DNA from: Chitinophaga eiseniae
Lineage (GTDB): Bacteria; Bacteroidota; Bacteroidia; Chitinophagales; Chitinophagaceae
Assembly (NCBI RefSeq): GCF_900167135.1
Contig: NZ_FUWZ01000004.1
Location: 310,001-374,000, forward strand
Reading direction: 5' to 3'
Length of the DNA: 64,000 nt
Below are positions 18,183 through 26,640 of the stretch, one piece after another. Positions within the stretch are counted from its first letter, which is position 1, and every line of letters begins with the position of its first letter. The translations under genes were made by a program, and so were the position numbers. The notes below the pieces were generated by a model. The model saw only the letters and a list, made by a program, of their open reading frames with translations. It ran no database searches and had not been told where the DNA came from.

Positions 18183-19550
18183 AACGCCGTGTTCAAAACG
18201 GGGAACCGGCTCCACTGCTTTGACGATATTATGCCGTTGGGTCATGTCTATGGGGTAGTTTTTCCGGACGCGTTTGTAAGCATAGAAACTGTTCATAAAC
18301 AGCGACAGCAGGAAAGCGCCCCAGCGGAGGGTAAACAGACCACGGAGTATCCTTCTGCCGGCATGCCAGGGAGAGAATGACTTCTTCCATAATGTTCTGT
18401 GGGCCTGCAACAGCTGATCGGCATCGATCTTTTTAGGGGTAAAAGCCACATTATAGCCATTGTAGTAATTCCAGTTCCTGTCCTCCATAATCCTTCCTTC
18501 CTGGCGTAGCGTATGATAGATGGGCGTACCTCTGAAAGGCGTCATGATACTCAGGAAAGGAACATCTATGCCTATTTCCATCAGCTGGTCGGCCATATGG
18601 ATGATGCTTTGTTCATCGTCGTGATCGAAGCCGGCGATAAATCCTGCCATGACCGCTATACCGCGCTGGCGGATAGCTTTGACGGCCGCGCTGTAATTGG
18701 CGATTTTGTTTTGCCGTTTGTTGGCGTCGGCGAGGGAGTCTACCCCGAAGGATTCAATGCCGAGGAACACGCCGATACAGCCGGAGGCCTTCATCAGGTC
18801 GAGCAGCTCCGGATCTTTGGCGATATCCATACTGGCCTGCGTAAGCCACCATTTCTTCAACGGGATCATTCCCTGCAGCAGCTCACGGATGTAAGGGCGT
18901 TTGATAGTGAGGTTGTCATCCCAGAACCAGACCACTTTCCGCTGCCACCAATAGTCAAATTTATCGTAGCCCGCATCGCGGAGCACATCATTAACAGGTC
19001 TTAGCCGGAAGCCGGGGTTCAACGAAGGCACAGTACAGAAAGAGCAGGAGAAGGGGCATCCCCTGGTTGCCTGTATCACTTTCCGGATAAAAAATTTGTT
19101 GGGCAACAGGTCATACCTGGGGGTGGGCAGGTCTTTCATGTCACAGGGGCCGCCGGTATACACCTGTTTCAGTTGCCCGTTGGCCGCATCCCTGAGCAGC
19201 TGCGGCCATACACTCTCTGCTTCACCGGTGACGATGGCGTCGAAGTATTCCAGCGCTTCGGCCTGGCAGTAGGTGACGTGTGGGCCGCCGGCGACCACTG
19301 TCTTTCCCTTTTTTCTGAATTCCACCGCCAGTGCATAGGCGGCCATGGCAAAACCGCTGAAGAAGGAGATGGCAATGAGATCAGCGTCCGTTTGGGTGTT
19401 GATACGGTCCACCTGCTGATGGTAAACCGCTACCGTATGTTCCGCCGGGGTGATGGCGGCCAGGTGGATGCCGGTGATGGGCGGCACAAAGTCGTATTCA
19501 TGGCCGAATTCGTATCGCTGAACATACGCAATGATAATGTCTATTTTCAT
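18174..19550 (-). CDS. B12-binding-domain radical SAM protein
   Basis: This protein has about 458 residues. The N-terminal 140 form a B12-binding-like Rossmann fold (VVAGGPHVTYCQAEALEYF, AIVTGEAESVWPQLL). The radical SAM core has the [4Fe-4S] motif GCPFSCSFC, with Cys at about residues 165, 169 and 172, and later MAGFIAGFDHDDEQSI. The C-terminal part (WNYYNGYNVAFTPKKI) resembles the DUF4070-type ending of this group. Such enzymes carry out radical methylations or rearrangements in lipid or secondary metabolism. The substrate here is unknown. A DxHxxG cobalamin motif was not seen, so true B12 use is uncertain. The ATG at 19550 is preferred over one seven codons upstream. A palindrome covers its promoter. 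Confidence 0.9.
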   Translation of the reverse strand: MKIDIIIAYVQRYEFGHEYDFVPPITGIHLAAITPAEHTVAVYHQQVDRINTQTDADLIAISFFSGFAMAAYALAVEFRKKGKTVVAGGPHVTYCQAEALEYFDAIVTGEAESVWPQLLRDAANGQLKQVYTGGPCDMKDLPTPRYDLLPNKFFIRKVIQATRGCPFSCSFCTVPSLNPGFRLRPVNDVLRDAGYDKFDYWWQRKVVWFWDDNLTIKRPYIRELLQGMIPLKKWWLTQASMDIAKDPELLDLMKASGCIGVFLGIESFGVDSLADANKRQNKIANYSAAVKAIRQRGIAVMAGFIAGFDHDDEQSIIHMADQLMEIGIDVPFLSIMTPFRGTPIYHTLRQEGRIMEDRNWNYYNGYNVAFTPKKIDADQLLQAHRTLWKKSFSPWHAGRRILRGLFTLRWGAFLLSLFMNSFYAYKRVRKNYPIDMTQRHNIVKAVEPVPRFEHGVLA

Positions 19551-19581
19551 AGCATGTTTTTTAGAAGGCAATACAAAAATA

Positions 19582-19589
19582 CAAATATA
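19582..19589 (-). promoter_or_regulatory. -7 promoter box of the radical SAM gene
   Basis: Read on the minus strand this is TATATTTG, an exact match to TAnnTTTG. It lies 32 bases upstream of the start codon, giving a leader of about 25 bases. The palindrome at 19588-19606 overlaps its upstream edge. Confidence 0.65.
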
Positions 19590-19606
19590 CTTTGAAATAC
19601 AAAGTA
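19588..19606. promoter_or_regulatory. Operator-like palindrome over the radical SAM promoter
   Basis: TACTTTG and CAAAGTA form a perfect 7-bp inverted repeat around AAATA. It directly abuts and partly overlaps the -7 box, where a bound repressor would block transcription. It resembles operators I associate with PadR-type regulators in Bacteroidota, but no such gene is in the window. Confidence 0.5.
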
Positions 19607-19829
19607 CTTTTTATTTTAGAGAAATAATATAAAAATGATTATCTCTCTGGCGGGGGCAGAGGGTGGGAATCGAAGAGAAATGCCGTGCCGGAAAAGCTGC
19701 TTCGGAACGATGATTTTAAAAAATCTGTACAGCAAATCCGGAAACAAGGCCGATAAAGTTTAGCCTACGTACATCTACGGAGTTGCCAAATTCCCTGTTT
19801 CTACGCTTATCCACATGCGGCGAAGCGCC

Positions 19830-19857
19830 TACTTTTGTATTGTAATTAACCGGTTAA
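19830..19857 (+). promoter_or_regulatory. Promoter and palindrome before the B-lectin fusion
   Basis: TACTTTTG at 19830-19837 matches TAnnTTTG exactly. A perfect 12-bp palindrome, TTAACCGGTTAA, follows at 19846-19857, about where transcription would start. The leader is about 55 bases and very AT-rich. Its position suggests operator function. Confidence 0.6.
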
Positions 19858-19899
19858 CCCAAACTTAAATTAATAACCAATTTAAATTAACCCTCATTT

Positions 19900-20982
19900 A
19901 TGGACAGACTTCTACCGGGACAATCGCTCCCAGTGGGCGGAACATTGACTGCCCCCAACGGAAAAACTACTTTAATATTACAAGGAGATGGCAACCTGGT
20001 GTTATACCGCACCGGCAACATACCCCGGTGGGCATCCAATACAGACGGCCGCCAGGTGGACATACTGGAGATGCAGGAAGATGGCAATCTCGTGATGTAC
20101 GGACCAGGCCACAGCTACGTATGGGATTCCGGTACCGACCGTCACTACGGCGCCTGGTTGATATTACAGGATGATGGCAACCTGGTGATTTACGACGCCA
20201 ACGGTCATGCGTTGTGGTCCTCCGATACCTGGATCAGACAGCATAGCGTACCGGGATTTACACCCAGCACCCATGCTTTTCACTTTAATAACAGCAGTTT
20301 CCCCAGCTGCCCGTTATTTAACCTGATACCTCCCATTCCTTTCGCCGATATCAAAATACCCATCGGCAACGCCTCTAATGGTGTATGCGGCGGAATGGTG
20401 TTCGCGGTGCGTGACCTCTTCGAAAGCAACCAGCTGCCCCCGGCCACCAAAGTATCTCCCTGTGGCGGTGGTTTGTACAACTACCTGGTAGACCGCTTTA
20501 TGGCCAGCTTTAACCTGCCCGGCGGCATCGCTACGTATATGATGTTGATGAACCCCGCGCTGCCGGACCACGAAACAGACATGAGCAAAATAGGACTGGC
20601 GCCGCGTGGCAGGGCATGGCGAATGATCAAAGATGAATGGCCTAAGATGAAACGTAAGCTGGACAGTAACCAGCTGGTACCCCTGGCACTGGTACAAACC
20701 AAGTCCCTCAATCCTTTTGATCTCGGCAAAAACCACGTCGTGCTGGTCTATGGATACGAACTCGATGGCTCCGACCTTTCTCTCAAAATATACGATCCCA
20801 ATCATCCGGACGTGGATAACGCTACTATCAGCCTTTCCATCGCCAACCCTGATCACACAACGGAGGTATTCCGTTCACACAGCACCAGTAAGCGGATCTG
20901 GTGTTTCTTTCAGCCTTATTACAGCTTCAGCCGCCCTACTTTTATACATGCCGCCAGCGCGGTGGGAGAAGAACATCCGTGA
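19900..20982 (+). CDS. B-type lectin domain fused to a papain-like domain
   Basis: The product has 360 residues. Residues 1-110 are a bulb-type (monocot mannose-binding) lectin domain with all three QxDxNxVxY sites intact: QGDGNLVLY at 28, QEDGNLVMY at 59 and QDDGNLVIY at 90. After a Pro-rich linker, residues 155-340 look like a papain-fold peptidase: NGVCGGMVFAVRDLF with Cys163, KNHVVLVYGYE with His279, and YDPNHP near residue 299 as a candidate third residue. No signal peptide, lipobox, membrane helix or sorting tail is visible, so it seems to be made in the cytoplasm or exported by an unusual route. A sugar-directed peptidase, toxin or bacteriocin-like role is inference only. A bidirectional terminator follows. 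Confidence 0.85.
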   Translation: MDRLLPGQSLPVGGTLTAPNGKTTLILQGDGNLVLYRTGNIPRWASNTDGRQVDILEMQEDGNLVMYGPGHSYVWDSGTDRHYGAWLILQDDGNLVIYDANGHALWSSDTWIRQHSVPGFTPSTHAFHFNNSSFPSCPLFNLIPPIPFADIKIPIGNASNGVCGGMVFAVRDLFESNQLPPATKVSPCGGGLYNYLVDRFMASFNLPGGIATYMMLMNPALPDHETDMSKIGLAPRGRAWRMIKDEWPKMKRKLDSNQLVPLALVQTKSLNPFDLGKNHVVLVYGYELDGSDLSLKIYDPNHPDVDNATISLSIANPDHTTEVFRSHSTSKRIWCFFQPYYSFSRPTFIHAASAVGEEHP

Positions 20983-21039
20983 AAAGCATAGTATGAAAGC
21001 TACGTGCTGCTGGTTCGTACGATGTGCATGGCACACATA

Positions 21040-21073
21040 AAAATCCCGGAGCAATGGAGCGCTCCGGGATTTT
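21040..21073. terminator. Bidirectional intrinsic terminator
   Basis: AAAATCCCGGAGC (21040-21052) and GCTCCGGGATTTT (21061-21073) form a perfect 13-bp stem with an 8-base loop. The A/T ends supply a T-run on either strand, suiting the convergent genes on both sides. Confidence 0.85.
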
Positions 21074-21096
21074 GTCTGTATAAAAATGCTAATAGG

Positions 21097-21780
21097 TTAC
21101 ATCCCGCATATTTTACCCGCGCCTTCCACCATACAGCTATAAGGATTAAAACCGCTCAGTTCCATTGAGCTGGACACAACACCGAGAAAAGCGCGTCTGA
21201 TCATCAGGCCGGAAGCCGGATCGAGCAGATAGGTACGCCTGAAATGGCGATCCACATCAACGAAAAGCCTGGCGTCAGTGTCACCATTTTTACCCTGGTC
21301 TCCAATGATGAGATGTACCCATATTCTTTCAACCAGCTCACCGAGAGTGGTAAGCTGATCGTAGTGTTCCTGCCCGGCATCTGCTGTCGCTTCGTTAAAC
21401 AAAAGGCGCCACTTCAAGGAAAGGGATAACAGTTGCGGATGCTCATTTTCAATGGCCATGCAGTCGCAGAGAACATCGTATGCTGCTTGTTGGCAACGTT
21501 GATGTTTCCGTTCGTTATACGAGCCTTCCAGCAGGATTCTGCGGACCGCTTTTGCTACCAGCACGGAGACATCTGCCGGTGTGGTCGTCCATAGCGGTTG
21601 CCAGTCCCTGGTGTGCAACTGTGACCCGGGTAATGTGTTGCAGATAATATTTCTATTTCCCGGCGCCGGCGGTGCGAAGGCCTGTTTCAGCCGCGGATTG
21701 GCCTGTGTGAGCGTATCCAGCTGGGACCTGAGGAGGTACCGGGGAATAAGCGTATACCAAAGGCAGCTGGCCATGGACAT
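21097..21780 (-). CDS. Hypothetical protein, probably the downstream part of a split gene
   Basis: No family is recognised. The 227-residue frame has recognisable protein-like composition, with MAIENEHPQLLSLSLKWRLL, a helical middle and a C-terminus rich in small residues (SSSMELSGFNPYSCMVEG). It has no signal peptide and no membrane helix. Its ATG at 21780 directly follows an in-frame stop (TAAATG) and lies inside the 3' end of the next upstream frame (21687-22052). Either the two are overlapping coupled genes or, more likely, one gene of about 318 codons broken by a frameshift near 21780. Confidence 0.6.
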   Translation of the reverse strand: MSMASCLWYTLIPRYLLRSQLDTLTQANPRLKQAFAPPAPGNRNIICNTLPGSQLHTRDWQPLWTTTPADVSVLVAKAVRRILLEGSYNERKHQRCQQAAYDVLCDCMAIENEHPQLLSLSLKWRLLFNEATADAGQEHYDQLTTLGELVERIWVHLIIGDQGKNGDTDARLFVDVDRHFRRTYLLDPASGLMIRRAFLGVVSSSMELSGFNPYSCMVEGAGKICGM

Positions 21781-22052
21781 TTATCATCACCTGTAGCGGT
21801 GACAGGTACCTTTGCGGAAGCATAAGGAAGATAGCCCGGCTCCCTGATGAGTTGCGTATATGGCCGGCTGCCCGGCAACGGGTTACCCGGTCTTTTTTCG
21901 CACATATCGATCAGTTTTTTGACAACGGGCTCATTGTCGCCGATCAGCAGACATTCTTTCGGGCTCCATATGTCGGGGCGGGAAGTGTCAAGGTAAGACC
22001 TGTGGCGAAAGACCGATGCGTTCGCGTTTGCGTCAATAGTATTCGGTTTCAT
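21687..22052 (-). CDS. Hypothetical protein, probably the upstream part of a split gene
   Basis: No family is recognised. This 121-residue frame starts MKPNTIDANANASVF and continues DIWSPKECLLIGDNEPVVKK, then REPGYLPYASAKVPV. Up to about VPVTATGDD it reads as plausible protein. The last 30 residues (from KCPWPAAFG) overlap the next frame and are rich in Pro, Ser, Arg and Gly, as expected of read-through in a wrong frame. See the downstream frame at 21097-21780. Confidence 0.5.
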   Translation of the reverse strand: MKPNTIDANANASVFRHRSYLDTSRPDIWSPKECLLIGDNEPVVKKLIDMCEKRPGNPLPGSRPYTQLIREPGYLPYASAKVPVTATGDDKCPWPAAFGIRLFPGTSSGPSWIRSHRPIRG

Positions 22053-22117
22053 AGTGATGGTTATTTTGAGTACATCAAATCTAACGCTTATTTTCAGGGA
22101 AATGAACTAAAAATAGC

Positions 22118-22157
22118 CCGGCCCGTGAAATGCAGGGTGGCATTTTTCACGGGCCGG
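22118..22157 (-). terminator. Intrinsic terminator of the phosphatase gene
   Basis: CCGGCCCGTGAAA (22118-22130) pairs perfectly with TTTCACGGGCCGG (22145-22157), and the stem extends through TGC/GCA. On the minus strand it is followed by GCTATTTTTAG. It lies 20 bases after the stop at 22177. Confidence 0.8.
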
Positions 22158-22176
22158 ATAATAATGCAACGATAGG

Positions 22177-24534
22177 TTACTCCACCACTATCTGCTGTGT
22201 TTGTCTGTCGCCGTTAGTGTTCACTACCGTCAGGATATAATTGCCCCTTGGCAGCGTGATCGTCTGTGTGGTGGTGCCCAGGGACACCTGCCATACATTT
22301 TCCTGTATCCTTCTGCCGGAGAGGTCTACAATACTGTATCTTACCACTTGCTGCTGTTTGCTGCTGATCTCTACCTGTAGTTTATTATTGGGAGATGGAT
22401 TGGGATATATCTTACAGGTGAAAGCCGTCGGTGATGCCGTTGCCTTATTCTCCGTAACGGCTGTCGCCATCAGGGCGCCGGTCACCACTTTGAATGTGTC
22501 GGTGACGCAGATGGCGGGCGTAGCGTTGTCGTTAACAGTATACACGGTAGTGCCTCCGGGGGTAACGGTCCTGTCACGGCTGGTAGAGCCGTCATCCCAT
22601 TTATAGTTGCCCGGCCAGGAAGCGCTGAGGGTAAGCGGTTGCCCGGCGGTGGCATTTACCACAGTGGTTTTGTTGACATCTTTCATGATCGTGAAGCGGT
22701 CTTTGACGGTTTTGTCAGCCGCGATGAACTTCGCGTCCAGCCGGTTGCCTTCTATTTCCAGCAACAGCGAACCACCGGTGGTGGCGTTGGAATAATAGGA
22801 AGATGCGTGCGGGAAAGAAGAAGAAGTGCCGCCCACCTGTCCGGCGGAACCGGCCACCACGTATACGGTGCCATGATTGGTCTTCGCGGACTTAGACACA
22901 TAGGGGCAGGAACTGGCGGTGTTGTCATATTTCGCGCTGCTGTTGCTGACGGCATGCTGGGAGAAAGAAAACGTATTTTCCAGTCCATAGTGGCCGCGGA
23001 TAAAATAGGAGCGTTCATAGTCATGACTATGTCCGTTGAGGATGAGGTCTACCCCGTTGCGCTCCAGGATGCGGATAAGGTTCTGTCTTACTTTCACCAG
23101 CTCGCTTTCTGTATCGGAGTTATGGCTGCCCATGGTGTACGGAGGATGGTGCCAGTAGGCGATCGTCCATTTACGGGTATTGGCGGCGAGATCGTTTTTA
23201 AGCCACTGTATCTGTGCACTGGTGGTATCGTAGAAGCGCTTGCTGCTTTCTTTTCCGTAGGAGTCCAGGCAGATAAAGTGGATATCGCCGTAATCGAAAG
23301 AATAGTATTCTTCCTTACCGGAAGCAACGCCACCACACTCGCCGTTTTTCGGAAGGGTGAAGTTGGTGAGGTAAGGGATATTGTGGTCATCCTGCCGGGA
23401 TGGATCGTTGTCATAATCGTGGTTGCCCAGTGAAGGGAACAGCAGGATATTTTTCAGCAGGTTGTCTTTGTATATATTAAAGAAGTTGGATTGATACTCA
23501 TTGTCAAACCCGCCATCGTAGGCATTATCGCCAAGCAGTAGCCAAACGTCGGTGTGGCCTGCGCCTACATAGTTCATATAGGCGTCGCGCACTTTTGTCT
23601 GGTTGCTGGAGTTGTTGCCACAATCGCCATAAGCGGCAATCCTGATTTTGCGCGTAGTATTGGTGGGAGGGGCGGTGTTAAAATAGTTTTTGTCGGTAGC
23701 TTCGAGTACGGCGGTGGTGGTACCGATGCTGTAGTAATAGCGGGTGTCCGGCTGCAGGTTGGTAAGCCTCACTTCATGTTCGGTAGAGGAGGTGGTGTTT
23801 ACCACACTGTCGGTGAGGCTGCCATAGGTGGTGCCGTACTTCACCTTGGTGTTGCTGGCCGTGGCGGTGCGCCAGCGGACAGTGACGGCTGTCTGGTTGC
23901 CCATTTGCAGGTAGGGGCCTCTTACCACGGAAGCGGAGGAGCTTCCGGTATTACCTTTCAGTTGCAGGTCGAAGGAAATGTCGCTGCTGGTGACCACTTC
24001 CTGGTGGATCTCCACGGCGATGGTGTTGCTGCCTTCCACGAAGGCGGAAGTGGGGATGGTGGCCGTTTGCGTGGAAGCGCCGTCGTCGCTGGCGTCGTTG
24101 GAGGCCTTGGTAGTGTAGGAGATAGTGCCGGTGGGCATGTTATCCCGTTTTACTTCGGTGCCGTTTACATATACTACGATACCGTCGTCCCTTCTGAATT
24201 CAAGTGTGAAACTGGTGTAGTTGCTTAGGCCGGTGAGGTTAAACTTCTTCCTGAAATAAGTGGTGACGTACTTGTTGGACGAGCTGCTGCCGTAGCTGAC
24301 AGTGGTGGCTTCGTCGCCGTCGCCATAGCCCAGCTCGGCAGGGCCTTCCTGCCAGGAGGCGTCATTGAACGAGGCCGATCGCCAGGAAGTGCCCTGGTTG
24401 GAGCCGTTGTCGAGGTATTTCCAGGTAGAACCAAAAGGGACCAGTGTGGTCTGCGCCTGTAGGGTGAGGCCCAACAGGGCGCCACAACAGGTAGCGATGC
24501 ACGATTTCGCAATAGTGGACAAGCATGGGATCAT
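22177..24534 (-). CDS. Secreted purple-acid-phosphatase-like metallophosphoesterase (T9SS cargo)
   Basis: The product has 785 residues with a signal peptide ending near LTLQAQ. Residues about 30-190 form a beta-sandwich typical of carbohydrate-binding-like modules (RRDDGIVVYVNG). Next comes a fibronectin-like purple acid phosphatase N-terminal domain (RGPYLQMGNQTAVTVRWRT). The catalytic domain has the metal ligands in order: AAYGDCG, LLGDNAYDG, LGNHDYDND, AYWHHPPYT and NGHSHDYERS. A PKD-like segment and a type A sorting tail follow (NPSPNNKLQVEI ending GNYILTVVNTNG), so it should leave through the type IX system and be cell-surface linked. It likely removes phosphate from esters outside the cell. 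It is divergent from a cytochrome c peroxidase. Confidence 0.95.
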   Translation of the reverse strand: MIPCLSTIAKSCIATCCGALLGLTLQAQTTLVPFGSTWKYLDNGSNQGTSWRSASFNDASWQEGPAELGYGDGDEATTVSYGSSSSNKYVTTYFRKKFNLTGLSNYTSFTLEFRRDDGIVVYVNGTEVKRDNMPTGTISYTTKASNDASDDGASTQTATIPTSAFVEGSNTIAVEIHQEVVTSSDISFDLQLKGNTGSSSASVVRGPYLQMGNQTAVTVRWRTATASNTKVKYGTTYGSLTDSVVNTTSSTEHEVRLTNLQPDTRYYYSIGTTTAVLEATDKNYFNTAPPTNTTRKIRIAAYGDCGNNSSNQTKVRDAYMNYVGAGHTDVWLLLGDNAYDGGFDNEYQSNFFNIYKDNLLKNILLFPSLGNHDYDNDPSRQDDHNIPYLTNFTLPKNGECGGVASGKEEYYSFDYGDIHFICLDSYGKESSKRFYDTTSAQIQWLKNDLAANTRKWTIAYWHHPPYTMGSHNSDTESELVKVRQNLIRILERNGVDLILNGHSHDYERSYFIRGHYGLENTFSFSQHAVSNSSAKYDNTASSCPYVSKSAKTNHGTVYVVAGSAGQVGGTSSSFPHASSYYSNATTGGSLLLEIEGNRLDAKFIAADKTVKDRFTIMKDVNKTTVVNATAGQPLTLSASWPGNYKWDDGSTSRDRTVTPGGTTVYTVNDNATPAICVTDTFKVVTGALMATAVTENKATASPTAFTCKIYPNPSPNNKLQVEISSKQQQVVRYSIVDLSGRRIQENVWQVSLGTTTQTITLPRGNYILTVVNTNGDRQTQQIVVE

Positions 24535-24568
24535 GGGATGAGATTTAAGTGTTTGGATTTGATAGATC

Positions 24569-24598
24569 GATTTAGATGGATTTAGATGAATTGAGATG
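24569..24598. repeat. Three 10-bp tandem units in the phosphatase leader
   Basis: GATTTAGATG occurs twice in a row (24569, 24579), followed by a third copy with two changes (AATTGAGATG, 24589). The 10-base spacing equals about one helical turn. It lies 35-64 bases upstream of the phosphatase start. It may be a regulator site or chance. Confidence 0.5.
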
Positions 24599-24765
24599 TG
24601 GATTAATCGTCTGAAACAGAATAGGTTGATGCATGAAGCTCAGGGTTTCCGGGGCGCGCATAGCTGCTTCATTACAGGTCTGGCGTTAAAACATGTTCCG
24701 GTATTGAAATTAATTATAATTTTCATATTTTACAATACCCGGTTTAAAAATCCTGTTAGCGCCAT

Positions 24766-26595
24766 ATGAAAACCATGTTGTCCACCCTCTTATTAGCCAC
24801 ACTAACGTTTATGCAGCTACGTTGGTCGCCCGCCCCGGTAGCTGTCAAACCCGCTGCCACACTGGAAACCTGGTTCAGCCAGCAGATGGGCGTTGTGGCG
24901 GACAGCCTTCAGCTGTTACAACTGGCGATCCGCCGCCATGCGCCGGCTGCCACCCAGCAGCGGTTATTCCGTGCTGCCAGGCAGGCGTACAAACGCACCG
25001 AATTTCTCACGGAGTACTATTACCCGCATTTAATCCGCAGTATCAACGGTCCGGCTTTACCGTTTGCGGACGGGGAGAATTCGCGGGCCATATTGCCGCC
25101 GCAGGGTTTCCAGGTGATGGAGGAAAAGCTTTGGGCGCCTGCGATACCGGCCAAAGAACTGCTGGCAGCCGTAACGGCCCTTCGGGAACAGTTTACAGCG
25201 TTGCAATCCCAGACAGACCCTTACGGTTTTATGGATGCTTATGTGCTGGATGCTATGCGTTTTGAGATCTATCGTATCATCGCACAGGGCATTTCCGGTT
25301 TTGATTCACCGATAGTGCTGTTATCTATGGAAGAAGCGGCGGCGGCGCTGGAAGGGGTAAAATATGCCGCCACCCTCTATGCGGACAGGCTGGCGGATAC
25401 AACGCTAAAGCATACACTGATCACACGCTTTACATCGGCCCGGCAATACCTGTTGCAACATACGGGGTTCAATGCCTTTGACCGGCTGCATTTTATTACC
25501 ACGTATGCCAATCCCATCAGCACCTCGCTGTTGTCGCTGCAGCAGCAGCTTTCCCTGCAGGTGCCCCAGGAAAGGCGGATATTGTCGCCCGAAGCGCCGC
25601 ACCTCTTCGCTATGCGGTACTATAACGCCAACGGCTATTCGCCTAACTACGAATCAGATCCTACAGCCGAAAGGATACAGCTGGGGCGACGCCTTTTCTA
25701 TGATCCCGTATTGTCCGGCAACCTGCAGCGTTCCTGTGCTTCCTGTCACCAGGCTTCCAAAGCTTTTACCGACGGGATAGCAAGGAACACAGCGCTCGAC
25801 AGTAAAACGCCTATTGCCCGTAATACCCCCACGCTACTAAACACCGCGTTCCAGTCTAAACAGTTCTACGATTCCCGCGCCATCTTCCTCGAAAACCAGG
25901 TGTCGGACGTGGTCCACAACAAGCGGGAGATGAATGGTTCCCTGGAGCAGACTGCCCGGGCGTTGAAGAAAGACAGCGCCTATATACGTCTCTTCAGCAA
26001 AGCCTTTGCGGCGGGTAACAACAATATCACTGAAGAGAACATCGCCAATGCACTGGCGTCTTTCCTGCGGTCGCTCACCAGCCTGCAATCCCGGTTTGAC
26101 GGCTATATGAACGGGGATACCATGGCGCTGAACGCTACGGAGAAAAAGGGCTTTAACATCTTTATGGGAAAGGGCAAGTGCGGTACCTGCCACTTTGCCC
26201 CACTCTTCAACGGCGTGGCGCCGCCTTATTTCGCGGAGCCGGAATCGGAAGTGCTGGGCGTTCCGGCGAGCAATCGTCCACATGCACCACTCGACAAAGA
26301 TCCCGGCAAGTACGTGCTGTATAAGATCAGCATCCACCGCTATGCCTTCAAAACGCCTACGGTACGTAACAGCGCACTCACCGCTCCGTATATGCATAAC
26401 GGTGTGTTCCCTACGCTGGAATCGGTGATCGACTTCTACGATAAAGGCGGCGGGGCGGGACTGGGCATTGCGCCGCCCAATCAGACATTGCCCGCTGACA
26501 AGCTGCAACTGACGCCGCACGACAAAAAAGCGCTGGTAGCCTTTATGCAGGCGCTGACAGATACCAGCAGCTGGAAAGCTGCCGCACGGTATTGA
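24766..26595 (+). CDS. Di-heme cytochrome c peroxidase family protein
   Basis: This exported protein has 609 residues with an N-terminal signal peptide (MKTMLSTLLLATLTFMQL). Residues about 30-300 are a helical domain without a clear family. The C-terminal half is a MauG/CcpA-type di-heme peroxidase: first heme site CASCH at residue 324, second CGTCH at 472, then the conserved KTPTVRN and APYMHNGVFPTLESVIDFYD. Such enzymes reduce peroxides, or modify proteins, in the periplasm using electrons from small c-type cytochromes. It lies 231 bases from the divergent phosphatase; a shared control region is possible. The long N-terminal domain makes it nearly twice the length of a minimal CcpA. Confidence 0.93.
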   Translation: MKTMLSTLLLATLTFMQLRWSPAPVAVKPAATLETWFSQQMGVVADSLQLLQLAIRRHAPAATQQRLFRAARQAYKRTEFLTEYYYPHLIRSINGPALPFADGENSRAILPPQGFQVMEEKLWAPAIPAKELLAAVTALREQFTALQSQTDPYGFMDAYVLDAMRFEIYRIIAQGISGFDSPIVLLSMEEAAAALEGVKYAATLYADRLADTTLKHTLITRFTSARQYLLQHTGFNAFDRLHFITTYANPISTSLLSLQQQLSLQVPQERRILSPEAPHLFAMRYYNANGYSPNYESDPTAERIQLGRRLFYDPVLSGNLQRSCASCHQASKAFTDGIARNTALDSKTPIARNTPTLLNTAFQSKQFYDSRAIFLENQVSDVVHNKREMNGSLEQTARALKKDSAYIRLFSKAFAAGNNNITEENIANALASFLRSLTSLQSRFDGYMNGDTMALNATEKKGFNIFMGKGKCGTCHFAPLFNGVAPPYFAEPESEVLGVPASNRPHAPLDKDPGKYVLYKISIHRYAFKTPTVRNSALTAPYMHNGVFPTLESVIDFYDKGGGAGLGIAPPNQTLPADKLQLTPHDKKALVAFMQALTDTSSWKAAARY

Positions 26596-26640
26596 CTGGC
26601 TTTTTAATTACGGCGCTTTCCTTATCTTACAGCCTTATTT

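Larger units (their letters stand above)
19551..19899. other. Divergent intergenic region, 349 bp
   Basis: This AT-rich spacer between two divergent genes has the radical SAM promoter at its left end and the lectin-fusion promoter at its right end. The middle (about 19620-19820) shows no gene, RNA or repeat that I can support. Confidence 0.6.

Noticed and set aside
18174..19550. Cobalamin riboswitch before the B12-binding radical SAM gene
   Set aside because: The predicted leader is only about 25 bases, too short, and no B12-box was seen.
19173..19595. Plus-strand 140-codon frame opposite the radical SAM gene
   Set aside because: It is antisense to the conserved B12-binding domain and contains no domain.
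19620..19820. Possible tRNA-like stretch (GGGTGGGAATCGAA)
   Set aside because: No cloverleaf can be drawn and the T-loop sequence is not complete.
22639..24228. Two plus-strand frames (264 and 224 codons) opposite the phosphatase gene
   Set aside because: The phosphatase strand has a signal peptide, all metal ligands and a sorting tail; the opposite frames are Gly/Val-rich shadows.
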